Of a stretch of 64,000 nucleotides of DNA, positions 41,543 to 50,582 are shown piece after piece. A model generated the notes under the pieces. The model was not told where the DNA came from and made no database searches. It saw only the letters and a list, made by a program, of their open reading frames with translations. Each line of letters begins with the position of its first letter. Position 1 is the stretch's first letter. The position numbers were made by a program, and so were the translations under genes. Origin of the DNA: Chryseobacterium geocarposphaerae. GTDB lineage: Bacteria > Bacteroidota > Bacteroidia > Flavobacteriales > Weeksellaceae. Location: assembly GCF_002797535.1 (NCBI RefSeq), contig NZ_PGFD01000003.1:124001-188000 (forward strand), read 5' to 3'.

Positions 41543-42310
41543 TTAAATATGAACGAACATTTTTTTCGCGTTCTCCGTCGTAATTCTGTCAATCTCAGAA
41601 AAATCCACCTTATAAATATCAACCAATTTTCCCGCTACCAGATCGAGATATGAACTTTCATTTCTTTTTCCCCGGTACGGAACCGGTGCTAAATAAGGAG
41701 AATCAGTTTCCAGAACAATTCTGTCCAAAGGAATTTCGTTTAAAAACTGATCAATTTTACCATTTTTAAATGTTACTACTCCACCGATTCCTAAAACGAA
41801 ATTTAAGTCGATCGCGCGTTTTGCCTGTTCCAGATTACCAGAAAAACAATGGAAAATCCCTCTTAATTTCGGGTGTTTTTTTCTTTCCAACACTTCAAAA
41901 GTTTCATTAAAACTTTCTCTGGTATGAATTACGATAGGCAGGTCTTTTTCAATGGCCCAATCGATTTGCTGTTCGAAAGCTTTCACCTGAATATCCAAGG
42001 TTGTTTTATCCCAGTACAGATCAATCCCGATTTCTCCGATTGCCGGAAAAGTTCTCTGATCCAGATAATTTTTTACGATTTCCAGTTCTTTTTCCCAGCT
42101 TTCAGGCTTTACATAGCATGGATGTAATCCCATCATTGAAAAAATCTGGTTGGGATATTCAGCTTCCAACTGTAACATTTTTTCATGAGATTCCGAATCG
42201 ATCGCAGGAAGATAAAATTCTGTAACTCCTTTTTCTATCGCTCTCTGAATGGTTTCTTTTCTGTCTTCATCAAATTCTTCTGCGTATAAATGGGTATGTG
42301 TATCAATCAT
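41543..42310 (-). CDS. TatD-family metal-dependent hydrolase
   Basis: The 255-residue protein begins MIDTHTHLYAEEF (first metal histidines), with GEIGIDLYWD, PIVIHTRES, FHCFSGN and the C-terminal LETDSPYLAP, all typical TatD motifs. The family are Mg-dependent DNases or 3'-exonucleases of the amidohydrolase fold, in the cytoplasm. It is the last gene of a three-gene unit with GSCFA and DUF4269 genes, 5 nt after the latter. Confidence 0.93.
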   Translation of the reverse strand: MIDTHTHLYAEEFDEDRKETIQRAIEKGVTEFYLPAIDSESHEKMLQLEAEYPNQIFSMMGLHPCYVKPESWEKELEIVKNYLDQRTFPAIGEIGIDLYWDKTTLDIQVKAFEQQIDWAIEKDLPIVIHTRESFNETFEVLERKKHPKLRGIFHCFSGNLEQAKRAIDLNFVLGIGGVVTFKNGKIDQFLNEIPLDRIVLETDSPYLAPVPYRGKRNESSYLDLVAGKLVDIYKVDFSEIDRITTENAKKMFVHI

Positions 42311-42315
42311 TGTTT

Positions 42316-42828
42316 TTAAAATTTTAATAGATCTTCATAAGGGTTTTCCAATCCTAACAATATTCCGAAAGCTGGCTCCGTTTTGATTCCCTTTTTCTTT
42401 AATTCTATTATTTTTTGTTTAAAATCTTCTCCTTTTTCCTCTAATATTTTGTATTCGGCAATCATATGACGATAAGCATTTTGCTCAATGACAGGTTTGT
42501 TTTGTCCGAAAATTTCAACAGGAAATTCTTCCAATTCAAAATTACAAACTAAAAATTCTTCATTATCGGTATCTGATTTTTTAATCTTTATATCAAAATT
42601 TTCAAATACCTGAATTAAAAATTTCTCAAACTCAGCACTATCCTTGATCTCACAAATAATATCTAAATCGCTTCCTTCAATATCAATTCCAATAGGAATT
42701 GTCCCGGCTAAAAGCGGTGAATAATTACTTAACCTTTCGAATATTTTATGCTTTAAAAGAACTTCATAAGCTCTTTTCTGCCTCTCATTTCCTTCTCTTA
42801 AATAATCGATGGTTGTAAAATCAATCAT
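42316..42828 (-). CDS. DUF4269 protein (nucleotidyltransferase-like)
   Basis: The 170-residue protein opens MIDFTTIDYLREGNERQKRA and has GTIPIGIDIEGSDLDIICE, an incomplete nucleotidyltransferase-type GS...DLD motif; this is the DUF4269 pattern. FELEEFPVEIFGQ may hold the third acidic position. The substrate is not known. Its ATG overlaps the stop of the GSCFA gene by 8 nt and it precedes tatD, so it is co-translated with GSCFA. Confidence 0.78.
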   Translation of the reverse strand: MIDFTTIDYLREGNERQKRAYEVLLKHKIFERLSNYSPLLAGTIPIGIDIEGSDLDIICEIKDSAEFEKFLIQVFENFDIKIKKSDTDNEEFLVCNFELEEFPVEIFGQNKPVIEQNAYRHMIAEYKILEEKGEDFKQKIIELKKKGIKTEPAFGILLGLENPYEDLLKF

Positions 42829-43780
42829 TGGAAAAGATTGAGTGTTTTACTTTTTGCCTCTGAACTTCAATCCTTTGATTCAATTTTTCCTTGAATTCAA
42901 TATATTTAGGATCTTTTTCATCGTCAGTTCTGTGTTCTAAGGCTTTCATGATTTTAAAATTCTCTTTAATAAAATCTTTTGTGCCCTCAGAAAAATAAGC
43001 ACCACCAAATTTTTCAAAAATATAGTTGACCGCCTGATTATTCGGATGAATCATATCTTCCTTATAAAAACGGTAGTCCCGGAGATCATCCATTACAATT
43101 TCGTAAACGGGAAGATAATGGCAGTTTTCAAATTGGGAAATAACCTCGTGAACAGCTGTAATTAATTTTGATTTACTTAATTGATTCTCAATCATTCCGT
43201 CTTTTGTATGACGGACCGGAGAAACCGTAAATAAAATCTGGACATCCTCTTTACAGATATCCTTCAAGTTCAAAATGGTATCATAGATAGAATCCGTAAG
43301 CTCCTGATGGGTCAGTAATCTTTTTTCAAAGAATTTTTGAGGAATTTTATGGCAATTGGCTACCAGTTTTTGCTTCGGAATAAATTCATAGATAAATGAA
43401 GTTCCATACGTAATAATAATCCAGTTGGAGTCTTGAAGAAAAGAATTTCCTTCTTCAATTTTCTTATTAATTTTATCCAGCGTCTGATGAATATACCTTG
43501 TATCAAAACTTGTATGATGATCCAGAGAAATAAATTCGTCATTAAAGGTAATTAATTCCTCTTCTTCATAAAATCCTGCATCATGCAGCCTTTTGACAGC
43601 ATTATGGATTGAAAAGGGATTAAAAATAGTACCGAAAGGGTTATTAATGGTCTGAAGCTGCCCTTTCTGAAGTAAGTCTGACATTTCGGAAGCAAAACAC
43701 GAACCTATTGAAAATATTTTATCTTCAACCTCAATCTTCTTCCCCGATTCTTTAATGTCAACTTCTGTTCTGAATTTCAT
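42821..43780 (-). CDS. GSCFA-domain protein
   Basis: The 319-residue protein has the defining motif FSIGSCFASEMSDLL near residue 25, with Ser and Cys, then WIIITYGTSFIYE, TVSPVRHTKDG and DMIHPNNQAVNYIFEKFG. The late D-x-x-H (DMIH) and early GS suggest an SGNH-hydrolase-like fold. Its function is unknown. It has no signal peptide. It is the first gene of the GSCFA-DUF4269-tatD unit, and its upstream gap holds a dispersed-type inverted repeat. Confidence 0.85.
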   Translation of the reverse strand: MKFRTEVDIKESGKKIEVEDKIFSIGSCFASEMSDLLQKGQLQTINNPFGTIFNPFSIHNAVKRLHDAGFYEEEELITFNDEFISLDHHTSFDTRYIHQTLDKINKKIEEGNSFLQDSNWIIITYGTSFIYEFIPKQKLVANCHKIPQKFFEKRLLTHQELTDSIYDTILNLKDICKEDVQILFTVSPVRHTKDGMIENQLSKSKLITAVHEVISQFENCHYLPVYEIVMDDLRDYRFYKEDMIHPNNQAVNYIFEKFGGAYFSEGTKDFIKENFKIMKALEHRTDDEKDPKYIEFKEKLNQRIEVQRQKVKHSIFSND

Positions 43781-43808
43781 TTAATCAATTTGAAAATTTG
43801 AGAATTTA

Positions 43809-43847
43809 AAAATGTGCCAATTCAAAATTTTCAAATTGACACATTTT
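43809..43847. repeat. Inverted repeat between GSCFA and polyprenyl synthase genes
   Basis: AAAATGTGCCAATT (43809-43822) pairs with AATTGACACATTTT (43834-43847) with one mismatch, inside a longer AATTTGAAAATTTGAG-type AT-rich repeat at 43788-43858. It resembles dispersed intergenic elements and could also terminate the synthase transcript. Confidence 0.55.
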
Positions 43848-43859
43848 CAAATTAAGAAA

Positions 43860-44831
43860 TTAACTCTCTCTTCTCAATAAATAGTTCGCAAGTTCCGCAA
43901 ACGGCTTTTTCTTTTCTTCCGGAATATCGATCTTCTGAAGATAGCTTTGCCCGATTTCGTTATGTTTTTCAATCAGGCGAAGTGCCTTTTCATCTACTTT
44001 TGTTCTTCTGAAAATCTTTTCTACTCCGTATACTTTATCGATATTTTCTGTCTTTTTAGAGTACCAGTAATCCAGTTCTTTTCTTTCCTCTTCCGTTGCA
44101 TGTTCTCTCGCCATCAAATAAAGAACGGTCTTTTTGTTTTCGTAAATATCTCCAGCATGTTTTTTACCAAACTGCGCCTGGTCTCCGAAAACATCCAAAT
44201 AATCATCCATAATCTGGAATGCGATTCCGATATGCTTTCCGAAGTTAAAAATGGCTTTGGCATCTTTAAAGTTAGCTTTTGCAATCATTGCTCCGATTTC
44301 GAATGAAGAGGCACTTAAAACTCCCGTTTTATAAGTAATCATCCTGATATAGTCATCAAAAGTCACATCTTCCTGAGTCTCAAAGTTGATATCATACTGC
44401 TGTCCTTCGCACAATAGTAAACCCGTATGAGTAAAGATTCTGATACAGGCTTTAAAGATTTCAGGCTCAAGATCTTCAAAAAACTTATATGCCTTCAACA
44501 TCAAACCGTCTCCTGAAAGAATTCCTGTATTGATACCATGTAAGGTATGAATAGTCGGTTTATTCCTTCTTAAAGGTGCTTCATCCATAATATCATCATG
44601 GATCAGTGTAAAATTATGGAAAAACTCGATAGCCAAAGCAGGCTTTATGGCTTCTTTTAAATCACCTCCAAATAAATCACATGCCATTAAAACCATAATC
44701 GGACGGAGACGTTTTCCACCATGTGAAATGATGTAGTTCATCGGATCATATAGTTCTGCAGGCTTATCTTTGAAAGTATACTTTTGAATAGCATCAGCAA
44801 CAATCTGTTGGTATCGGTCTAAAAATTCCAT
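43860..44831 (-). CDS. Polyprenyl diphosphate synthase
   Basis: The 323-residue enzyme has the two aspartate-rich motifs, FHNFTLIHDDIMDEAPLRR (first DDxxD) and QIMDDYLDVFG (second), plus GGKRLRP near residue 35. This is the all-trans isoprenyl synthase family (geranylgeranyl to octaprenyl). Chain length cannot be set reliably by eye; in flavobacteria such enzymes serve menaquinone or carotenoid synthesis. It could also matter for the lipid carrier of the DprE route, although that usually needs a cis-type synthase. It is monocistronic. Confidence 0.9.
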   Translation of the reverse strand: MEFLDRYQQIVADAIQKYTFKDKPAELYDPMNYIISHGGKRLRPIMVLMACDLFGGDLKEAIKPALAIEFFHNFTLIHDDIMDEAPLRRNKPTIHTLHGINTGILSGDGLMLKAYKFFEDLEPEIFKACIRIFTHTGLLLCEGQQYDINFETQEDVTFDDYIRMITYKTGVLSASSFEIGAMIAKANFKDAKAIFNFGKHIGIAFQIMDDYLDVFGDQAQFGKKHAGDIYENKKTVLYLMAREHATEEERKELDYWYSKKTENIDKVYGVEKIFRRTKVDEKALRLIEKHNEIGQSYLQKIDIPEEKKKPFAELANYLLRRES

Positions 44832-45029
44832 AAGTTTTTAATAGTTTAAACAAAAATACAATTTTTCAGAGCTTTATAAAACAAAAAATACTCATCATAC
44901 CGATGAAATATTTTTATTTTAATTTCTTAATAATTAATTCACAAATTACTTATTTACCGAAACCTTATTAATGTATATAAATATTTGAGACAACCAGTAA
45001 TAAAAAGGACTTAACAGGCTCCTTAAAAA

Positions 45030-45060
45030 ATAAAAACTTTGCCCGAATGAGCAAAGTTTA
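45030..45060 (-). terminator. Terminator of the Pit-DUF47 operon
   Basis: AAACTTTGC (45034-45042) and GCAAAGTTT (45051-45059) form a 9-bp stem; on the minus strand an AT-rich T tract follows. The rest of the 44832-45082 gap shows nothing. Confidence 0.75.
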
Positions 45061-45082
45061 ATAATATATAAATTTTTAAATC

Positions 45083-46225
45083 TTAAGATAAGAATGTTAC
45101 CAAAAGGTAAGTGATACCTGCAACAATTGCAGAGATCGGAATGGTTAAAACCCAAGCCCAAAGTAAACTTACGGTAATTCCCCATCTTACGGCAGAAACC
45201 CTTTTTGTTAATCCAACCCCGATGATAGAACCTGTGATCGTGTGTGTTGTAGAAACAGGAATACCGAAATGGTCTGTAATAAATAAGGTAATTGCACCTG
45301 CAGTTTCAGCACTTACACCTTCCAGTGAAGTTACTTTTGTAATTTTCGTACCCATTGTTTTGATGATCTTCCAGCCACCGCTCATTGTTCCTAAACCAAT
45401 CGCAAGGAATGATACTAGAGGAACCCAAAGGTAGTGCTCTGCGAAATAATCGAAACGTCCTGTCGCCGGAATATTCAAATATACAGGATCTTTAAGCATT
45501 TCAACATGATAATAGATTAAAGCCGCACCAATAATACCCATTACTTTCTGAGCATCATTCAGACCATGACCTAAGCTGAATAAAGCTGAAGATCCCAACT
45601 GTAATCTTTTAAAAGACTTATCCGCTTTATGAGGATTTGATCTTTTGTAAAGGTGAACGATAATTAATGTAATAATAATCGAAATCACCATACCTATGAT
45701 CGGAGCCATGAAGATGAACAGGAAAATAGGGATTACTTTATCAAATTTAACTACACTCTGATGAGTAACCTGATTAAAGGCTTCTTTAATCGTTCCCCAG
45801 AATCCTAAATCCGGTTGCGCCGCAGCAACAGAGTGATAGTCCATCATAAAAGCGTGCATTAAAGCCGCTCCGAGGAAACCACCAATTAAGGTATGAGAGG
45901 AAGATGAAGGAATACCAAACCACCAAGTTAAAAGGTTCCAGGCAATTGCCGCAACAAGACCTGAAAAGATAACTTCAAGAGTGATAAAATTTTCGTTAAC
46001 CGTTTTGGCAATTGTGTTACCAATTTTAAATTCTCCAATGATATAAGCAGCAATAAAGAAAGCTGCAAAATTCCAAAGCGCTGCCCAAAGTACAGCCTGG
46101 AAGGGAGTTAAAACTTTTGTAGAAACAATAGTCGCAATTGAATTGGCTGCATCGTGAAAACCATTGATGTAATCAAATATTAAGGCCAAAGCAATAATAA
46201 CTATAAGTAAAATCGGAAATTCCAT
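45083..46225 (-). CDS. Inorganic phosphate transporter, Pit family
   Basis: The 380-residue membrane protein has about ten hydrophobic helices and the paired PiT signatures DYINGFHDAANSIATIVSTK near the N terminus and GLNDAQKVMGI mid-way, as well as GIPSSSSHTLIGG and GIPVSTTHTITG. It imports phosphate, often as a metal-phosphate complex, driven by the proton gradient. It starts 20 nt after the DUF47 gene, which is its usual regulatory partner. Confidence 0.94.
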   Translation of the reverse strand: MEFPILLIVIIALALIFDYINGFHDAANSIATIVSTKVLTPFQAVLWAALWNFAAFFIAAYIIGEFKIGNTIAKTVNENFITLEVIFSGLVAAIAWNLLTWWFGIPSSSSHTLIGGFLGAALMHAFMMDYHSVAAAQPDLGFWGTIKEAFNQVTHQSVVKFDKVIPIFLFIFMAPIIGMVISIIITLIIVHLYKRSNPHKADKSFKRLQLGSSALFSLGHGLNDAQKVMGIIGAALIYYHVEMLKDPVYLNIPATGRFDYFAEHYLWVPLVSFLAIGLGTMSGGWKIIKTMGTKITKVTSLEGVSAETAGAITLFITDHFGIPVSTTHTITGSIIGVGLTKRVSAVRWGITVSLLWAWVLTIPISAIVAGITYLLVTFLS

Positions 46226-46245
46226 TGTTTAATTATAATTATTAA

Positions 46246-46884
46246 TTAAGCGTATTTAATCATGATGTTCTCAATCGTGTTGGCAACATCTTCTGCTTTG
46301 TCAGTTACTACTTCAAGATAATTAAGTACAGATGAAACTTTGATAATATTGATTGCATCATTTGTTTCGAACAATTCTACCATAGAATTGGACAACAAAT
46401 CGTCTGCAATGTTTTCAATAGAGTTTACTTTGATACAAGCTTCTTTTACCTGCTCCATATTTTTGAAACCTTTAAGGTTTTTCATTGCATTCTGAATTTC
46501 AAGACATGCTTTGTGGATCAATAAAGAGAAATCTGAATATGCCTTCATTTCCGGCGACTTGTAAAGGAAAATATATTTTGTAGAAGCGTAGATATAATCT
46601 GCGATATCGTCTAATCCTGTTGCTAATGTATGGATGTCTTCTCTGTCGAATGGAGTAATGAAATTTTTTCCCAATTCTACGAAGATTTCGTGAGTAAGCT
46701 CATCATTTTTGTGTTCATAATCGCTCATCTTTTTCAACATAGAATCGTCGTTAAGATCGAAGTCTTTGATTCCGTGGTTGAATTCCTCAGACATTGCTAC
46801 AAGGTTTTCTGTTACTTTTTCGAAAAGCACAAAGAAGATTTTATCTTTTGGTTGAAAAGCGTGGAAAATATTACCAATTCCCAT
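46246..46884 (-). CDS. DUF47 (PhoU-like) partner of the phosphate transporter
   Basis: The product of 212 residues is all-helical, beginning GIGNIFHAFQPKDKIFF, with MKKMSDYEHKNDELTHEIF-like PhoU spacing (E/D-x-x-x-D metal clusters) and YIYASTKYIF. DUF47 proteins resemble PhoU and regulate the adjacent Pit transporter. The start at 46884 is chosen over 46911 because the family begins with MG(I/L)xxxF and the longer frame adds only an unconserved stretch. It is the first gene of the two-gene operon. Confidence 0.9.
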   Translation of the reverse strand: MGIGNIFHAFQPKDKIFFVLFEKVTENLVAMSEEFNHGIKDFDLNDDSMLKKMSDYEHKNDELTHEIFVELGKNFITPFDREDIHTLATGLDDIADYIYASTKYIFLYKSPEMKAYSDFSLLIHKACLEIQNAMKNLKGFKNMEQVKEACIKVNSIENIADDLLSNSMVELFETNDAINIIKVSSVLNYLEVVTDKAEDVANTIENIMIKYA

Positions 46885-46992
46885 TTTTAAGTTTTTATAA
46901 TTCGTGTGCAAATTTCTTAAAAAACCGCCTTACCTGAAAGAGTACAACATTAAGTTTTGTTAACATTGAGTTAACATATGATTATCATATAA

Positions 46993-47018
46993 AAAAGCCG
47001 GCTTTCCAGCCGGCTTTT
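46993..47018 (-). terminator. Terminator of the 47-kb DEAD-box gene
   Basis: AAAAGCCGGCT (46993-47003) and AGCCGGCTTTT (47008-47018) form an 11-bp stem around TTCC; T run on the minus strand. Confidence 0.88.
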
Positions 47019-47034
47019 CATTATTTCAAAGCGT

Positions 47035-48723
47035 TTAGTTTGCTACTTCAGCTCTCATTTCTTTTCCTTTGAACTTCATAGAACCAATATTACTTAAAAC
47101 ATTGTCCTTATATGATTTTTCAACCTCAAAGAAGGAGAATTTTTCTAAAATTTCAATATCACCAATCTCCGCTCTTTTCTTAGTTTTTCCATTAGATGTC
47201 GCTTTGTTGATAATATCCAGAACATCTAATTTTTTAAGCTGGTCTTTTTTCCCCAGATTAAAGAAGAATCTTACCATATTTTCGTTTCTTCTTCTTGGTT
47301 TTCCGCCACGCTCTCTGTCTCCTCTCTCACGATCTCTGCCTCTGTCTCTGTCGCGGTCTCTTCTGTCTCTTCTAGATCCTCCGTCATCATCTCTGCTGCT
47401 TAATTTTTGTTCAACCAGATCATGTCTGTCTTTATAATAAGCGGCAAGATCTTTCAGCTGGAACTGAAGCAGTTTATGAACCAATTCTTCTTTTGAGAAA
47501 GCTGATAAATCAGGAATTAAAGAATCATCAAATTCAAAGAAATCTTCATGCACTTCGAAAAGACTTTCGAAAACACCCCCCACCTGAGCTTTTATAATAT
47601 CATCACCTGTAGGAATTTTCCCTTCTGTGATTTCAATTTTTGTTGCTGATTTGATCTGCTTTAATTTTCTGCTTTCTTCAGGCTTAATTAATGCCATAGA
47701 AACCCCGTCTTTTCCTGCTCTACCTGTTCTACCACTTCTGTGAACAAATACTTCCGGATCATCCGGTAAAGAATAATGAATAACGTGCGTTAAAGAATTC
47801 ACATCCAACCCTCTTGCTGCAACGTCGGTTGCCACCAAAATATCGATGTTCTTCAATCTGAATTTCTTCATTACCGTATCTCTCTGCGCCTGAGAAAGAT
47901 CTCCATGAAGTGCATCTGCTGCATATCCGTTCTGCATCAGGAAATCGGCAACTTCCTGAGTTTCCATTCTTGTTCTGCAGAAAATAATTGAGTACTGATT
48001 CGGATTTGAATCGATCAATCTTTTCAATGCTTCTTTTTTCTGACGGTAACCAGCCACATAATATTCATGCTTGATGTTCTTCTTAACTTCGTTAATTGAA
48101 CCAACAGAAATTCTGTGAGGTTTTGTCAGATAATTTTTAGAAATCCTCTCTACTTCTTTGTTCATCGTAGCCGAGAACAAGAAAGTCTGTTTTGTTTCAG
48201 GAGTTTCGCTTAAAATGGTTTCCAATTCGTCTTTGAAACCCATTGAAAGCATTTCATCAGCTTCATCTAAAACCAGCCAATGAATCGCAGAGAAGTCTAA
48301 TGCTTTTCTGTTAATCAAGTCGATCACTCTTCCCGGAGTTCCTACAATAATTTGTGGTTTATCCTTCAAAGATCTGATCTGCTCCATAATACTACTTCCC
48401 CCATACACTGCAGTTGTTTTTACATTCTGCATGTATTTAGAATAGTTCTTAATGTCTTTAGCAATCTGAAGACATAATTCTCGTGTCGGACAAAGCACCA
48501 ATAATTGGATTTTGCGACTCGTATCGTCAATCATATCCAAAATCGGAAGCGAAAATGCTGCTGTTTTGCCTGTCCCCGTCTGCGCAAGTGCGATCAAGTC
48601 GCGAATATCTGAAAGAATAAAAGGGATAGTCTGTTTTTGGATTTCTGTCGGGCTTTCATAACCCAGTTCGCCAATTGCCTTAAGAATATCAGGACTTAAA
48701 TTGGTCTCCGTAAATAAATTCAT
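47035..48723 (-). CDS. DEAD-box RNA helicase with DbpA-type RNA-binding domain
   Basis: The 562-residue protein has the motifs [41 protein letters not shown] and HRSGRTGRAGKDG. After residue 440 comes a strongly charged tract of repeated Arg-Asp units (RRDRRDRDRDRGRDRER), then a C-terminal DbpA-like RNA-binding domain (MVRFFFNLGKKDQLK to the end). This is the CsdA/DeaD type, used in cold-shock ribosome assembly and mRNA decay. It is monocistronic with a TATCTTTG box at 48744-48751. Confidence 0.94.
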   Translation of the reverse strand: MNLFTETNLSPDILKAIGELGYESPTEIQKQTIPFILSDIRDLIALAQTGTGKTAAFSLPILDMIDDTSRKIQLLVLCPTRELCLQIAKDIKNYSKYMQNVKTTAVYGGSSIMEQIRSLKDKPQIIVGTPGRVIDLINRKALDFSAIHWLVLDEADEMLSMGFKDELETILSETPETKQTFLFSATMNKEVERISKNYLTKPHRISVGSINEVKKNIKHEYYVAGYRQKKEALKRLIDSNPNQYSIIFCRTRMETQEVADFLMQNGYAADALHGDLSQAQRDTVMKKFRLKNIDILVATDVAARGLDVNSLTHVIHYSLPDDPEVFVHRSGRTGRAGKDGVSMALIKPEESRKLKQIKSATKIEITEGKIPTGDDIIKAQVGGVFESLFEVHEDFFEFDDSLIPDLSAFSKEELVHKLLQFQLKDLAAYYKDRHDLVEQKLSSRDDDGGSRRDRRDRDRDRGRDRERGDRERGGKPRRRNENMVRFFFNLGKKDQLKKLDVLDIINKATSNGKTKKRAEIGDIEILEKFSFFEVEKSYKDNVLSNIGSMKFKGKEMRAEVAN

Positions 48724-48743
48724 TAAATATTTTAAAATTTTTG

Positions 48744-48751
48744 CAAAGATA
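48744..48751 (-). promoter_or_regulatory. -7 box (TATCTTTG) of the DbpA-type helicase gene
   Basis: The minus strand reads TATCTTTGC 20 nt before the start codon. The rest of the gap to 48948 holds no supported gene. Confidence 0.5.
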
Positions 48752-48948
48752 CAATTATTATTTGGATTATATTTTATACTATATTACGGAATTGATAATT
48801 TTATTTTTCAAAACCCTAAACATTTTGAATTTTATACAGAAAAAGCACAAAATAATTATTTTAAATTTATCAATACGCCAACACAATTTCAATCATCATC
48901 TTATAATTAAAGGCTTAATAAATTATCAATTAACCAAAATATTTAAAA

Positions 48949-48980
48949 TTTGGGCAACAATTTATATTTCATTATTTTTG
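48949..48980 (+). promoter_or_regulatory. Promoter of the DUF2461 gene
   Basis: TTTG (48949-48952), 20 nt, TATTTTTG (48973-48980): a full -33/-7 pair 16 nt before the ATG at 48997. Confidence 0.6.
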
Positions 48981-48996
48981 AATAAAATAACAAGAT

Positions 48997-49662
48997 ATGC
49001 CTTCTGTAATTTCCCCAAAAACGTTAGATTTTCTGAAAAAGCTGGATCAAAATAATAACCGCGAATGGTTTACAGAAAATAAAAATCTTTACACAGAGTC
49101 CCAGCAAAACGTCATTGCATTTTTGGAAGACCTGCTTAAGGAAATGTCTGAATTTGATGAAGAATTAGCTAAAATTGATGCTAAAAAATCTTTATTCAGA
49201 ATTTACCGTGACACCAGATTCTCTAAAGACAAAATTCCTTACAAGACCAATTTTGGAGCATCTTTGGGAATGGGAAAAGGAAGCCAGAAAGGAGGATATT
49301 ATCTTCATCTTGAACCCGGAAAATCTTTTATCGCCGGAGGAATTTATATGCCGGAACCTGTTGTTTTAAAAGAACTTCGAAAAGAGATTTCATTGTATGG
49401 AAATGAGTTTCTTGCCATTCTGAACAATAAAGAATTTAAAAAACATTTCCCTGAACTGGATCAGGACGACAAACTCAAAAAAATTCCGCAAGGTTTTGAA
49501 AAAGAAGATCCGATGGCTGAATTTTTAAAGCTAAAAAATTTCATCGTAATATATTATCTGAAAGATGAAGAAATACTGAATAAGGATGCAGCAAAAAATC
49601 TTACAAAAATTTTCAGGCTAATGAAACCTTTAAATGATTTTCTGAATGCTCCTTTTTTATAA
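48997..49662 (+). CDS. DUF2461 protein
   Basis: The 221-residue soluble protein starts like DUF2461 members (FLKKLDQNNNREWFTENKN), with RIYRDTRFSKDKIPYKTNFGA and GGYYLHLEPGKSFIAGGIYMP, which are the family's most conserved parts. The function is unknown. It is monocistronic and has its own promoter. Confidence 0.88.
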   Translation: MPSVISPKTLDFLKKLDQNNNREWFTENKNLYTESQQNVIAFLEDLLKEMSEFDEELAKIDAKKSLFRIYRDTRFSKDKIPYKTNFGASLGMGKGSQKGGYYLHLEPGKSFIAGGIYMPEPVVLKELRKEISLYGNEFLAILNNKEFKKHFPELDQDDKLKKIPQGFEKEDPMAEFLKLKNFIVIYYLKDEEILNKDAAKNLTKIFRLMKPLNDFLNAPFL

Positions 49663-49750
49663 AATTCCGCAGAACACAAAAGCCAAATTAAACCTTGATA
49701 ATCAATTAAATACATTTTGAAATTTTTAACAGGAATTTAACATTTTTGTG

Positions 49751-49758
49751 TATCTTTG
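49751..49758 (+). promoter_or_regulatory. -7 box (TATCTTTG) of the glycan cluster
   Basis: TATCTTTGC lies 22 nt before the ATG at 49781 and overlaps the alternative GTG start at 49748, which rules that start out. Confidence 0.55.
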
Positions 49759-49780
49759 CATCCCGTCTAAATCTACACCA

Positions 49781-50575
49781 ATGTCTTTATATCAAAGGAT
49801 TGCAGAAAATCTTCAATATATCAGTCCGAGTTTTTACAAAAGAAGATACTTTAAAAGCTTATACAAGCTTACCAAAGAAAACTTTTCTACACGCAATGTA
49901 GAGCCTGAACTGGTTTGGATTAAAGAATATCTTCAGGACCATTCTGTGATTTTTGATATCGGAGCTAATGTAGGAACTTTTTTGTACCACCTGGAAGATA
50001 AACTTAAGCCCCAGAACATTTACGGTTTTGAGCCCAATAAAAAGCTTAATAGCAGATTAAAAAGATTATTTCCGTTGATGCACATTCATTCTGTGGCGCT
50101 TTCTGACGAAAATACAACAGCTGAATTTAAGGTTCCGATCATTAACGGTAAAATGATTGCTTCCCGCGGAACGCTGAATACTTCCTATAAAGAAAAAGGC
50201 GAAGAAAAAAGCTACACCGAAAAAGTAGAAGTCATCAAACTGGATGACTGGGCAAAAAAAGAGGCCATCACCAAGCTTGACTTTATCAAAATAGATGTTG
50301 AGGGCAATGAAATGAAAACCCTGAACGGAGCCAGGGGAACGATAGAGAAGTTTAAGCCAACTTTGATGGTGGAGATGGAACAAAGACATCACAACACTCC
50401 TATCTGGAATGAAATTGCTGAAGTAGCTTCATGGGGATTTGATGTAAAATACCTGAACAGAAAAAACTTTGAGCTGGAGGAACTGACTGAGGAAGTTTTG
50501 CTGAAAAACAGCTCCAACGAAAAAAACAAGACCGAATACATCAATAACATTATTTTCACCCCTAAAATCCAATAA
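49781..50575 (+). CDS. FkbM-family methyltransferase
   Basis: The product of 264 residues has a Rossmann SAM domain: SVIFDIGANVGTFLYHLE (motif I), YGFEPNKKL, and the FkbM signature DFIKIDVEGNEMKTLNGA near residue 180, then PTLMVEMEQRH. FkbM enzymes O-methylate sugars or other hydroxyls. It is followed after 7 nt by a flippase gene, so it probably modifies the glycan that is exported or built by this cluster. Confidence 0.88.
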   Translation: MSLYQRIAENLQYISPSFYKRRYFKSLYKLTKENFSTRNVEPELVWIKEYLQDHSVIFDIGANVGTFLYHLEDKLKPQNIYGFEPNKKLNSRLKRLFPLMHIHSVALSDENTTAEFKVPIINGKMIASRGTLNTSYKEKGEEKSYTEKVEVIKLDDWAKKEAITKLDFIKIDVEGNEMKTLNGARGTIEKFKPTLMVEMEQRHHNTPIWNEIAEVASWGFDVKYLNRKNFELEELTEEVLLKNSSNEKNKTEYINNIIFTPKIQ

Positions 50576-50582
50576 GAAACCT

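Noticed and set aside
48741..49055. 104-codon plus-strand frame before the DUF2461 gene
   Set aside because: It has AT-biased, non-protein-like composition, overlaps the DUF2461 start and its promoter, and no family pattern.
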